From Bacteroidota bacterium (GTDB lineage Bacteria > Bacteroidota > Bacteroidia > Bacteroidales > FEN-979), in assembly GCA_026391755.1 (NCBI GenBank), contig JAPLDN010000256.1:1-14782 (forward strand): a stretch of 14,782 nt of DNA. The letters run 5' to 3'. Numbering within the stretch: position 1 is the stretch's first letter; every line of letters starts with the position of its first letter. The notes beneath the pieces are model-generated. The model was not told the DNA's origin and ran no database searches. It was given only the letters and a program-made list of their open reading frames with translations. Below, one piece after another: positions 1 to 7,576 of this stretch. The position numbers and the translations under genes were made by a program.

Positions 1-372
1 GGGAAAGTTGTTCACGGCAACCATTTGGGAAGTGCCCTTGGATTCCCCACCGCCAATATTATCCCCCCTGAAGATCATCCGCCGGTAATTCCAAACGGAG
101 TATACCTGGTAAGTGTAATGCTGAGGAAGAAAGAATATTTCGGACTGTGTAATATTGGATACCGCCCTACAATTGGAGGAACATATCTTGTTATCGAGGT
201 CAATATCCTTGATTTTTCAGATGATATCTATGGTGAGAAAATTTCTATCAGGGTCATAAGGGCTATCCGCAAGGAAAAAAAGTTTAAGGATCTTGAACAA
301 CTTGTTAACCAAATCAAGCTTGATAAAGCGAAGGCAGTAAAGATCCTTTCAGCGTTGAATAAGAAAGAGTGA
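1..372 (+). CDS. ribF: Riboflavin kinase domain of bifunctional RibF (5'-truncated by window edge)
   Basis: The reading frame is open from base 1 to the TGA at 370-372, giving the last 123 residues of a protein usually about 310 long. RibF phosphorylates riboflavin to FMN and then adenylylates FMN to FAD in the cytoplasm. Only the C-terminal kinase domain is here; the N-terminal FAD synthetase (nucleotidyltransferase) domain lies upstream of the window. Seen directly: the GKVVHG...LGFPTANI nucleotide/Mg-binding motif at the very start, then NIGYRPTIGG, the IEVNILDF segment carrying the likely catalytic Glu, and a DIYG...IRVIRAIRKEKKF stretch. All are hallmarks of the flavokinase fold. The TTG at base 25 is not a real start, because homology continues upstream of it. 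The last 24 bases overlap the convergent GldH-like gene, and I see no terminator. Confidence 0.95.
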   Translation, partial: GKVVHGNHLGSALGFPTANIIPPEDHPPVIPNGVYLVSVMLRKKEYFGLCNIGYRPTIGGTYLVIEVNILDFSDDIYGEKISIRVIRAIRKEKKFKDLEQLVNQIKLDKAKAVKILSALNKKE

Positions 373-834
373 GGCCATATAGATCCCTTCGGTCTCCATG
401 CGTGGATAAAGATTCTCGATCTCGACTTTCAGGATTCCTTTCCCTGAACAGTAGAGGTTCCTTTTGAGGACTAAACGTGTTATGCATGTGTCACCGCTTA
501 ATGTCCCTGTAAATGAGCCATTTTTACTTTTTACCTGCAGCTGGTATTCCCTGATCCGTTCTTCCCCTGAGGGTGTGTTAAGGACCATATTCAAAGGAAG
601 CTCATCATAAGCAAAAGTTTTTGCAAGTCGAAGTTCAAAAATGACATCATAGGATTTTCCCATTTCGGATATTGGAAATTCATATTTCAGGATATGGTAC
701 CTCTGCCATGATTTGCCTGGAAATAAAATGCGTTTTTCGACGGGTTTTTCACGAACGCATGCCGTCGCTAAAATGATAGCGATCAACAACCAATGCAGTA
801 CTGGTTTTTGTTGTTCAGCCTGGTATTGCGTCAT
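349..834 (-). CDS. gldH: GldH-like gliding-motility family lipoprotein
   Basis: A 161-residue predicted lipoprotein. The N-terminus has a short polar region with one Lys (residue 10), a hydrophobic stretch at 13-25 and a Cys at 26 in an L-A-T-A-C context. This is a permissive lipobox with Ala rather than Leu at -3. The mature part reads SWQRYHILKYEF, YDVIFELRL, then FAYDELPLNMVLNTPSGEERI, and ends EGIYMASLFLIQR. This order matches the small GldH family of Bacteroidota: a core Trp, paired beta strands, a Y-x-(Y/N)-x-x-L segment and a hydrophobic final strand. In gliding species GldH is needed for motility, but GldH-like proteins also occur in non-gliding Bacteroidales, where their role is unclear. 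The ATG at 832-834 overlaps the last 20 nt of the kinase gene, so translation is probably coupled. No Shine-Dalgarno is visible. The family call rests on pattern memory and is moderately sure. Confidence 0.7.
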   Translation of the reverse strand: MTQYQAEQQKPVLHWLLIAIILATACVREKPVEKRILFPGKSWQRYHILKYEFPISEMGKSYDVIFELRLAKTFAYDELPLNMVLNTPSGEERIREYQLQVKSKNGSFTGTLSGDTCITRLVLKRNLYCSGKGILKVEIENLYPRMETEGIYMASLFLIQR

Positions 835-3800
835 ATTGAAGCGGTATAGTTAGCGTAAAGACTGCTCCGTCTTTACCTGGTACAAATTTAACATCCCCTC
901 CCATACTTCTGATTATTCCTCTTACAATTGCCAGGCCCAAACCGGCTCCGCCTGATTTTGTAGTGAAGTTAGGAAGGAAGATCTTTCCCGCAATCTCATC
1001 AGTAATTCCATTTCCATTATCTTCAACGTCAATATTATACTGATTTTCATTCTTTTGAACCTTAATTTTCACCAGGCCATGTTCTTTTATACCGATAGCC
1101 TGGGTTGCATTGTTCAAGAGGTTTGTGAAAATCCTTACAAGCTGCTTTTTATCTCCAAAGACGAAGGCTGATTCTTCGGAGGTATGAAGCAATATTTGGA
1201 TATTATCAAGGCCACTATACATTGAAATCACTGAGTTTATGATCTCTATAAGATCAAGTTTTTCAGTAAACGGCAGGGGCATTTTGGCGAAATCCGAAAA
1301 TTCTGTGGCAATGGCCGAAAGTGAATCAATCTGCTCTGTCATGATCTTTGTAAACCGCTGAAGCCTCAGGTTAAAATCATCCGCCTTGTCATTCCATACC
1401 TTACTCAGATGCTGCACGCTGAGCTTCATAGGCGTCAACGGATTCTTTATCTCGTGCGCAACCTGTCTTGCCATTTCACGCCATGCGCTCTCCCGTTCCG
1501 ATCTGGCCAACTGATCGGCACTGAATGCCAGTTCATCAATCAACCGATTGTATTCCTCCACCAGCCGCCCGATTTCATCGTGATTGTTCCAATTAATCTT
1601 TTCATTGCGTTTTCCAAGCTTAAATTCCTCCATCCTGCTGACCAGTATACCAAGAGGAGCTGAAAGATAACGGGAAATAGCAACTGAAATAAAAGCGCTT
1701 ATCAGGATGAATAAAATGTACAGATTCATAAAGGCAATAAGAAAATCATTGATCTCTTTTTTTAGATCTTCCTGTCGGGAGAAAAAAGGCAAATTGATGT
1801 ATGCCAATAGCTCATTTTTATCATTATATAAAGGGAAGTAGGCTGAAGTGTAATTATACAAACCTATTCTTTCGTCCTGGAAAAAAGCAGACTGACGATT
1901 CTTTTTAAGATCTGCATAAGCCACAGGATTTATTCTTCGCGAGATCAGGCCTTCATCAAAAATCTGAGGCCTGCTCGATAACATCATTAGTCCGGTTGAG
2001 GAATACATGTTAACATCCGTATAAAACATGCCCGAAAGCCTTTGAAGATCTTCTTCCACTAAAGCATTATCAAGTTTTTCGAGTTTATCCTTTTCCCCGT
2101 ATTTATCCTGCATTTCTGTCATAACCGACAAGGTCCGTTCGCTAAAGGAATCCATGTTTTTAATGTTGTTCAGCCTTATCAGAAAATACAGCAGGAGCCC
2201 TCCCAGGATTAAAAAAGAAACAATAATGATACCCACATTAGCAATCTGAAACCGGTTTTTTAACGTTATAAAAGAAAACTCACGAAACATTTCGGGTTTG
2301 AATACCAGGTTCAACACTAAGGTCAGGAGTGAGAACAAAATAAAGAGGTACGATACAGGTGATATAAGTCCAAGAAAACTATCATTTTTCTTACTTAACA
2401 CAAGAATTCTTGATCTATCCATCCTGTATCTGTAATGATCCGTTCCGCCGGAAGTAAAGAATGCATTATAGGCTGAAGAATTCACAAGATCATTACACCT
2501 CATGGGATAAGAAAATTTACCTGTTTTATAAACCAACACTCCTCCCTGGTACATAGCATAAGAGTAACTGCTTAGGTCTGGAATATTCATAATTCTCCTG
2601 TCGATAAGCAGTTCAGGGTATCCCAAATCCTTGACCGGTGTTTTCGCATTGAATTCAATATAGATTTTTTCTGCCGGCATTTTACCACTGTCTGTAGAAT
2701 CTGATGGTTCGAGCATAGCGAGGTATGTCTCTATTCCGGTACCATAATCAATAAAATACAAGTTAGGGTTTGATGTCCTTTCTCCTGCTTTTAAACAAAC
2801 CTGGCGGAAATATTGTTCGCAATCAAAAACATATCCTCTTGGCTGGATCCTTAACATTTTACCGGGAGCACAAACTGTAATCTGAACAGTAAATCTGTTC
2901 CAGTAATCCCTGATATAATTCGACTTTATATATTTCACCAGGGCTTCTTCCTTTGTAGCTTCATATTCTCTGAGCATTGAGTGGATTGATGAGTCATTAA
3001 GGAGTTTCCTCTCAAGAGAATTATAAAGAAGTTCTGTAACAGGATTCTTTTCCGTTGCCAGCTTAAGTGCTATTAGTTTTCTTTCTTCCCGTTCTCGGAT
3101 ATAATTGGCATTGTTTAACACAACCGAAACAAGGATTGCCATCCAAATCATAGGTAATATAATATTCTTAAACGGGCTGTTCCCTGTTTTTTCTATGAAA
3201 ACAAACAAGAGCATAAATAGAAAAACTGCGAAAAGGATTGCCAGTATAATGGAATTGAAAAGGTCCCACCAAAGCAGGTTCAGCATCAGATCTCCCGCGG
3301 TGGCAACGGCAATAACAAGTATCCTGACACGATGACTGCTGAAACTTGTGAAAGACCCTGCAGTTTTTGAAAACAGATAAAAACAAAATGAAAGGCAATA
3401 AACGATGAACAGGCCGGTAAGACTTTGAGGCCCGATTTTCGAAATGTCCTTCAGGTCCATTGAAAAAGAAGAATTATTCACAAGATCAACCAGCCTTAAG
3501 CAAAAAATAATATATATTGCTAAAATGAATGCAACCATTGTGGCAGAGGAAAACAAGATATTCCTATTCCGTAGCCCCGAAAATGATCTTTCCCTGAACA
3601 ACTTGCGAAATGCGACATATGCGATCAGCAGGAGAATAAGACTATTCAGCAAATAATCACCGGCAGATGGCAGAAGTGCTGAAGAAGAATAATACGAGGG
3701 TGAAAAGAGCGTGGTGGTGTACAAAGCATGCGGAAAGTTGAACACGCCCTGAAGGATTCGAACTAGCAAAATATCTGTTGCAAAGAAGACAATAAATAAC

Positions 3801-4534
3801 ACTGGCCTGTTCTTCAGCCAGCAAACAGACGAACACGCGTGATATATGGCAACGTAGAACGAAAAAACAGCTAAAAAGAAAAGTATGCACAGCAAGAATA
3901 TCCAACTGTCATATGAAGGTACAAAGCCAGAAAAATCAAGAGAAAACAATGACCTGCCGGCAAGTGAAAATACCTCATTCCCTTTTTTTGCGGTAGTTAT
4001 GCCGAGTCCTTCAGGAGTGCTAAAATCATTTTGAAATGAATTTTCGATATATTCATTCTCGAAAGAGAACTCATGCTTTATCAGGATCAGGCCGACTATT
4101 TTTGCATTTCCTTTTTTAGAAATAATGACATCATACCAGCCATTGGATAATTTTTGCACGCATTCCTCATTACCTAATTGAAAGTTCGATAATTCGTCAA
4201 CAGAATTATCTGACCAAAAAACCAAATGATCATTTTCATAGTATTGGATTGCAAACCCCTCATTTAAAATATCCGGTACTTTATTTTCTGAATTTCGAAA
4301 TTCCCGAAAATGTTCAAGTCCAAGATTTTTATCTGAAAATAATTTTATTGCCTCTTTTGCCAGAAGTTCTTTTTTCAGAATAGCTTGTTGCACCCTGGAA
4401 GTGATATGTTCCGGACTATTTCTTTTTCTGAGGTAAAATTCGGTTGAAATAAGGCTGATTAGAAAAATAATGGCAGAAAGCAAAGAAAATAAAGTACAAT
4501 TAATTGACTTTCTGTCAGATAAAATAGGCTTCAT
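815..4534 (-). CDS. Large multi-pass sensor histidine kinase, NtrY-type core
   Basis: A 1239-residue inner-membrane kinase. It has an N-terminal membrane segment (about 13-33) and an extracytoplasmic region to about 208. A cluster of roughly eight membrane spans follows (about 210-475), then a second large soluble region (about 480-720). Two more spans (about 723-745 and 766-787) precede a third extracytoplasmic sensor-like region (about 790-925). A final span (about 930-953) leads into HAMP (about 954-1005). The catalytic core is complete: H-box with His1027 in ARQVAHEIKNPLTPMKLS, N-box around 1131-1147 (NLLNNATQAI), G1 box DNGNG at 1172-1176, and G2 box GAGLGL at 1196-1201. The H-box resembles NtrY (HPK4) kinases. 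It should autophosphorylate and pass phosphate to a response regulator, but none is encoded in the window. The ligand is unknown. The gene lies 80 bp after the methyltransferase gene and overlaps the GldH-like gene. Confidence 0.9.
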   Translation of the reverse strand: MKPILSDRKSINCTLFSLLSAIIFLISLISTEFYLRKRNSPEHITSRVQQAILKKELLAKEAIKLFSDKNLGLEHFREFRNSENKVPDILNEGFAIQYYENDHLVFWSDNSVDELSNFQLGNEECVQKLSNGWYDVIISKKGNAKIVGLILIKHEFSFENEYIENSFQNDFSTPEGLGITTAKKGNEVFSLAGRSLFSLDFSGFVPSYDSWIFLLCILFFLAVFSFYVAIYHACSSVCWLKNRPVLFIVFFATDILLVRILQGVFNFPHALYTTTLFSPSYYSSSALLPSAGDYLLNSLILLLIAYVAFRKLFRERSFSGLRNRNILFSSATMVAFILAIYIIFCLRLVDLVNNSSFSMDLKDISKIGPQSLTGLFIVYCLSFCFYLFSKTAGSFTSFSSHRVRILVIAVATAGDLMLNLLWWDLFNSIILAILFAVFLFMLLFVFIEKTGNSPFKNIILPMIWMAILVSVVLNNANYIREREERKLIALKLATEKNPVTELLYNSLERKLLNDSSIHSMLREYEATKEEALVKYIKSNYIRDYWNRFTVQITVCAPGKMLRIQPRGYVFDCEQYFRQVCLKAGERTSNPNLYFIDYGTGIETYLAMLEPSDSTDSGKMPAEKIYIEFNAKTPVKDLGYPELLIDRRIMNIPDLSSYSYAMYQGGVLVYKTGKFSYPMRCNDLVNSSAYNAFFTSGGTDHYRYRMDRSRILVLSKKNDSFLGLISPVSYLFILFSLLTLVLNLVFKPEMFREFSFITLKNRFQIANVGIIIVSFLILGGLLLYFLIRLNNIKNMDSFSERTLSVMTEMQDKYGEKDKLEKLDNALVEEDLQRLSGMFYTDVNMYSSTGLMMLSSRPQIFDEGLISRRINPVAYADLKKNRQSAFFQDERIGLYNYTSAYFPLYNDKNELLAYINLPFFSRQEDLKKEINDFLIAFMNLYILFILISAFISVAISRYLSAPLGILVSRMEEFKLGKRNEKINWNNHDEIGRLVEEYNRLIDELAFSADQLARSERESAWREMARQVAHEIKNPLTPMKLSVQHLSKVWNDKADDFNLRLQRFTKIMTEQIDSLSAIATEFSDFAKMPLPFTEKLDLIEIINSVISMYSGLDNIQILLHTSEESAFVFGDKKQLVRIFTNLLNNATQAIGIKEHGLVKIKVQKNENQYNIDVEDNGNGITDEIAGKIFLPNFTTKSGGAGLGLAIVRGIIRSMGGDVKFVPGKDGAVFTLTIPLQYDAIPG

Positions 4535-4614
4535 TAGGCTGTCTATAAAACGTTAATTTCTCCCGCAAGGGATATTGCCCCAGAAAGGATTATCGTTTGT
4601 CTGTGAGCTTAAAA

Positions 4615-5505
4615 TTAAGAAATTTCCGGGTACAGGATATATATGAGGCTCGAATATCCTGTTTCTTGTTTTTTGGCTTTCAGGTTCGATATTGCCCCGT
4701 TTACAAATGCCTTCAACAAATTGTTTTTTCCGCTTCTATATTTTTCGCTTAGTAAGGATATATAATAGGAATCCAAAACCTGGGGAAAAGTTTTCTCAAT
4801 TTTCATTTGATGAAAACCTGCGAAATTTTCAAACGAAGTTTTATTGAAATGATATAGGTGTCTTGGGAGGTCATATGCCGCCCAATATTTTTCATATTTT
4901 AATGCATCCCAGGAATTACAATTAGGCAATGCAATTATCACAACACCGCCTGGTGCTAAGATTTTTTTTATGGCTTCCATTGTTCCCTTCAGATCATGGA
5001 TATGTTCTAAAACGTGCCATAAGGTAATGCAATCAAATTTACAGTTCTCCCGATTAAAGTCTGAAATCGTTTCCCTTATATCAAGACCAAAATTCCTGGC
5101 AGCTGTTTCTCTTGGCTTACTATTTAATTCGACACCGAAAGCATTCAGCCCGCGATTTTTACAGAAATTAAGAAACTCCCCGGTCCCGCAACCGATATCC
5201 AGAATATTTTTTCCTTTCAAATACCTGCTTACGATTGAGACTTTTTTCTTCAGCATGACATTTCTGGCATACCAATAAACCAGGGTCAATAGCTCCTTTT
5301 TGCTTGTATCGTGTGAAATGTATTCTTCTGAATCGTAATATCTTACACTTTCCCGGATGTCAGGTCTGGGATTCGTAAACCTAAGTCCGCAATTATTGCA
5401 TTCAACAATTACAAACTCTTCCTGAGAAAGAAAATAATCTAAAGTTGCGAGAAATGGCTTGAAGGAAGCAGAGTTACAGGCCGGACAATTTTGCAATAAT
5501 TCCAT
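4615..5505 (-). CDS. Class I SAM-dependent methyltransferase with N-terminal zinc ribbon
   Basis: A 296-residue protein with an N-terminal CPAC (Cys7, Cys10) and CNNC (Cys36, Cys39) pair, which probably binds zinc. The SAM-binding motif I ILDIGCGTGEF is at 101-111, an acidic VEL follows at 125-127, then FDCITLWHVLEHI (157-169) and a post-motif APGGVVIIALPN (184-195). YDLPRHLYHF at 211-220 is typical of a broad Methyltransf_23-like group whose members modify sugars, lipids or small molecules. The substrate cannot be told from sequence. The frame stays open to a TTG at 5646 inside mnmG, but the ATG at 5503-5505 is preferred: the zinc ribbon starts right after it, the overlap with mnmG disappears, and the parS-like site is left outside the gene. 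No Shine-Dalgarno precedes this ATG. The gene starts 25 bp after the mnmG stop and is probably co-transcribed with it. From memory, the same pairing occurs in other Bacteroidota. Confidence 0.85.
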   Translation of the reverse strand: MELLQNCPACNSASFKPFLATLDYFLSQEEFVIVECNNCGLRFTNPRPDIRESVRYYDSEEYISHDTSKKELLTLVYWYARNVMLKKKVSIVSRYLKGKNILDIGCGTGEFLNFCKNRGLNAFGVELNSKPRETAARNFGLDIRETISDFNRENCKFDCITLWHVLEHIHDLKGTMEAIKKILAPGGVVIIALPNCNSWDALKYEKYWAAYDLPRHLYHFNKTSFENFAGFHQMKIEKTFPQVLDSYYISLLSEKYRSGKNNLLKAFVNGAISNLKAKKQETGYSSLIYILYPEIS

Positions 5506-5510
5506 GTTAC

Positions 5511-5526
5511 AGTTCCACGTGAAACA
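5511..5526. other. parS: parS-like ParB-binding site (mnmG 3' side)
   Basis: Read on the minus strand the 16-mer is TGTTTCACGTGGAACT. It matches the widely conserved chromosomal parS consensus (TGTTNCACGTGAAACA and its GGAACA variant) at every core position, differing only at the last base. It fills most of the 25-bp gap between the mnmG stop and the methyltransferase ATG, ending 6 bp before that ATG. ParB (Spo0J) would load here as a CTP-dependent clamp for chromosome segregation. ParB is not encoded in the window, so binding is inferred from the motif. Confidence 0.75.
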
Positions 5527-5530
5527 ATTT

Positions 5531-7414
5531 CTATTTTCGCACATATACAATGAGCACAGAAACATCCGATGGGGATACACCGCTGATTCTTGAAGCCTGC
5601 CCGATAGTTTCTGGTCGTATCTTTGACAATTTCTCCCTTGCTTCAAACGAAAGAGAAAGTATTGAATTGTAATTAATTTGCTTCGGGATCATAAAATCTT
5701 CAAATTTCCCCAATTTTTCCGCGACTTCCTTTTCTTTTTCAATATAGGATTTGTATTTAATAAGCAATTCTGCTTCCTCAATCTCTTCACAACATACGTT
5801 TCCGATACAGTCAATTACATTTCTTAATTTTTCAACCTGGCTGTAAAGATCCATTAGTTTAATCTGTGGTCTTTGAATTAAAGTTTCAATTTTATTCTTT
5901 TGTCTGATTAACGGTAGGTCGTGTATTTGTAAATACGGATTTATTTCCCCAGGGGTAATGGATTCGTTTTTTAGTGCTTTCTCAATTTTCCTGATCTTTT
6001 CATACTTACTTCTGACCTTTAGAATTCTTTCTTCAGTAGCCAATCCAATATTATAAGATTTTTCGGTCAACCTGTAATCAGCATTATCCTGCCTCAATAG
6101 TATTCTGTATTCAGCTCTGGATGTAAACATGCGATATGGCTCTTCAGTTCCTTTTGTAATCAGGTCGTCGATAAGCACGCCAATATAGGCTTCAGATCGT
6201 TTTAAAATAAATGCCGGTTTCTTTCTGATTTTCAAATGAGCATTAATTCCAGCCATAAATCCCTGTGCTGCAGCTTCCTCATATCCTGTTGTTCCGTTAA
6301 TTTGTCCGGCAAAAAACAGGTTCTCTATTGCCTTGGTTTCCAGGTTGAAATTTAATTGAGATGGTGGAAAATAATCATATTCCACTGCGTATCCAGGTCT
6401 GAAAAATTTTGCATGTTCAAAACCAGGAACTTTCCTTAATGCGCGGAACTGGATCTCTTCTGGTAATGATGACGAGAAACCATTAATATAAAATTCCACT
6501 GTATTCCATCCTTCAGGTTCGATAAATAATTGATGTTGATTCTTAGTAGCAAATCTTTCAATCTTATCTTCTATTGAAGGACAATATCTGGGGCCCCTTC
6601 CTTTGATTCTACCTGTAAAAAGTGGTGACCTTTCGAATCCTTCCTTTAAAATATCGTGGACCTCGGGGTTTGTATATGTTAGATAACAGCTCTTTTGCTT
6701 TTCCAGTTTCTTTGTTTCGGTATATGAGAATTTACCCGGAACTTTATCACCTTCTTGTTCCGTCATCCTGGAAAAATCGAGTGTTCTTCCATCAACTCTG
6801 GCAGGTGTCCCGGTTTTCATCCTGCTTGATTTTATACCTAATGCATTCAAGTTTTCAGTTAAATTTTTCGCTGGCCTTTCTCCTATTCTTCCGCCAGACA
6901 ACTGCCTCGTTCCAATGTGAATTAACCCGTTCAAAAATGTTCCATTTGAGAGCACGACAGTCTTTGAAAACAACTCTAACCCTAATTTTGTTTTTACCCC
7001 AATAGCTCTGCCTCCTTTGACGATTATTTCTGTCACAGTATCCTGCCAGAAATCCAGGTTTATCAATTTCTCCAGAATCTCTCTCCACTCAATTGAGAAC
7101 AAAACCCTGTCATTTTGTGCTCTTGGGCTCCACATAGCCGGCCCCTTAGATAAATTCAACATCCGGAATTGAATCATTGTATTGTCACTTACAATTCCGG
7201 TATACCCTCCCATTGCATCAATCTCCCGAACAATCTGTCCTTTAGCAACCCCTCCTATTGAAGGATTACATGACATCTGCGCCATGTTAGTCATGCTCAT
7301 CGTTATCATCAAAACTTTTGAGCCCATATTTGCAGCTGCAGCTGCAGCTTCGCACCCAGCATGGCCACCTCCAACAATTATAACGTCATATGCCTCTTTT
7401 CTTCCAGGTCCCAC
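5531..7414 (-). CDS. mnmG: tRNA uridine-5-carboxymethylaminomethyl(34) synthesis protein MnmG (GidA)
   Basis: A 627-residue FAD enzyme of normal family length. With MnmE it installs the (carboxymethyl)aminomethyl group at C5 of the wobble uridine in tRNAs reading NNA/NNG codons, using methylene-THF and NADH in the cytoplasm. Seen directly: the dinucleotide-binding GGGHAG at 15-20; MSCNPSIGGVAKG with Cys49; GRGPRYCPSIEDKIERF with Cys278 (family signature 1; the equivalents of the two functional cysteines); and AGQINGTTGYEEAAAQG at 368-384 (family signature 2). The start is GTG at 7412-7414. An in-frame TAG lies five codons upstream, AAAGGA sits just ahead, and YDVIIVGGG follows at the usual distance. 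The gene has its own leader, separated from ybeY by a terminator, and is flanked on both sides by parS-like sites. Confidence in identity is very high. Confidence 0.98.
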   Translation of the reverse strand: MGPGRKEAYDVIIVGGGHAGCEAAAAAANMGSKVLMITMSMTNMAQMSCNPSIGGVAKGQIVREIDAMGGYTGIVSDNTMIQFRMLNLSKGPAMWSPRAQNDRVLFSIEWREILEKLINLDFWQDTVTEIIVKGGRAIGVKTKLGLELFSKTVVLSNGTFLNGLIHIGTRQLSGGRIGERPAKNLTENLNALGIKSSRMKTGTPARVDGRTLDFSRMTEQEGDKVPGKFSYTETKKLEKQKSCYLTYTNPEVHDILKEGFERSPLFTGRIKGRGPRYCPSIEDKIERFATKNQHQLFIEPEGWNTVEFYINGFSSSLPEEIQFRALRKVPGFEHAKFFRPGYAVEYDYFPPSQLNFNLETKAIENLFFAGQINGTTGYEEAAAQGFMAGINAHLKIRKKPAFILKRSEAYIGVLIDDLITKGTEEPYRMFTSRAEYRILLRQDNADYRLTEKSYNIGLATEERILKVRSKYEKIRKIEKALKNESITPGEINPYLQIHDLPLIRQKNKIETLIQRPQIKLMDLYSQVEKLRNVIDCIGNVCCEEIEEAELLIKYKSYIEKEKEVAEKLGKFEDFMIPKQINYNSILSLSFEAREKLSKIRPETIGQASRISGVSPSDVSVLIVYVRK

Positions 7415-7447
7415 TTTATCCTTTTCTAATGATTACTTCATATTTTC

Positions 7448-7463
7448 TGTTCCACGTGGAACT
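7448..7463. other. parS: parS-like ParB-binding site (mnmG 5' side)
   Basis: TGTTCCACGTGGAACT contains a perfect 14-bp palindrome (7449-7462), GTTCCACGTGGAAC, centred on CACGTG. It fits the chromosomal parS core with the symmetric CC/GG variant. It lies 34 bp upstream of the mnmG GTG start, between the candidate promoter and the ribosome-binding region, so it would also be in the mnmG transcript leader. A second parS-like site 1.9 kb away supports a segregation role over a chance E-box-like palindrome. Confidence 0.75.
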
Positions 7464-7481
7464 TCCTCTCCTTTGCTAATA

Positions 7482-7506
7482 CAAAATACTTTACCTGACA
7501 ATACAA
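7482..7506 (-). promoter_or_regulatory. Candidate mnmG promoter (weak)
   Basis: On the minus strand TATTTTG (7482-7488) resembles the Bacteroidota -7 element TAnnTTTG but is one base short. A TTG at 7504-7506 is a possible -33 element, with a spacing of 15, shorter than the usual 19-21. A promoter is expected here because the terminator at 7517-7555 separates mnmG from ybeY. The exact elements are uncertain. Confidence 0.25.
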
Positions 7507-7516
7507 CGATCCTGAT

Positions 7517-7555
7517 AAAATAAAAACGCGTTGAAATAACAATATTATCAACGCG
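7517..7555 (-). terminator. Intrinsic terminator after ybeY
   Basis: On the minus strand a perfect 8-bp stem, CGCGTTGA (7548-7555) pairing with TCAACGCG (7527-7534), closes a 13-nt loop. It is followed at once by TTTTTATTTT (7517-7526). The stem begins 21 nt past the ybeY stop codon. The GC-rich stem base followed by a U-tract is the classical Rho-independent layout, and it ends the DUF4175-type/RsbW-like/ybeY operon before mnmG. Confidence 0.8.
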
Positions 7556-7576
7556 GCATAATACTATAATAGTACA

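Noticed and set aside
400..410. DnaA-box-like TTATCCACG (minus strand)
   Set aside because: A single near-match inside the GldH-like coding sequence, with no cluster or AT-rich unwinding element nearby; a chance occurrence is likely even though parS sites suggest origin proximity.
4535..4614. Possible promoter or terminator between the methyltransferase and kinase genes
   Set aside because: A TCCC-GCAA-GGGA mini-hairpin is visible, but the stem is only 4 bp without a U-tract, and no TAnnTTTG element is present on the minus strand.
5506..5646. Longer start for the methyltransferase, overlapping mnmG
   Set aside because: The extra 47 residues begin at TTG, read through mnmG codons and the parS-like site, and have no family similarity; the ATG at 5505 is preferred.
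7331..7348. Short GCAGCT tandem repeat
   Set aside because: It encodes the alanine run after the FAD-binding GGGHAG motif in MnmG, so it is explained by coding.
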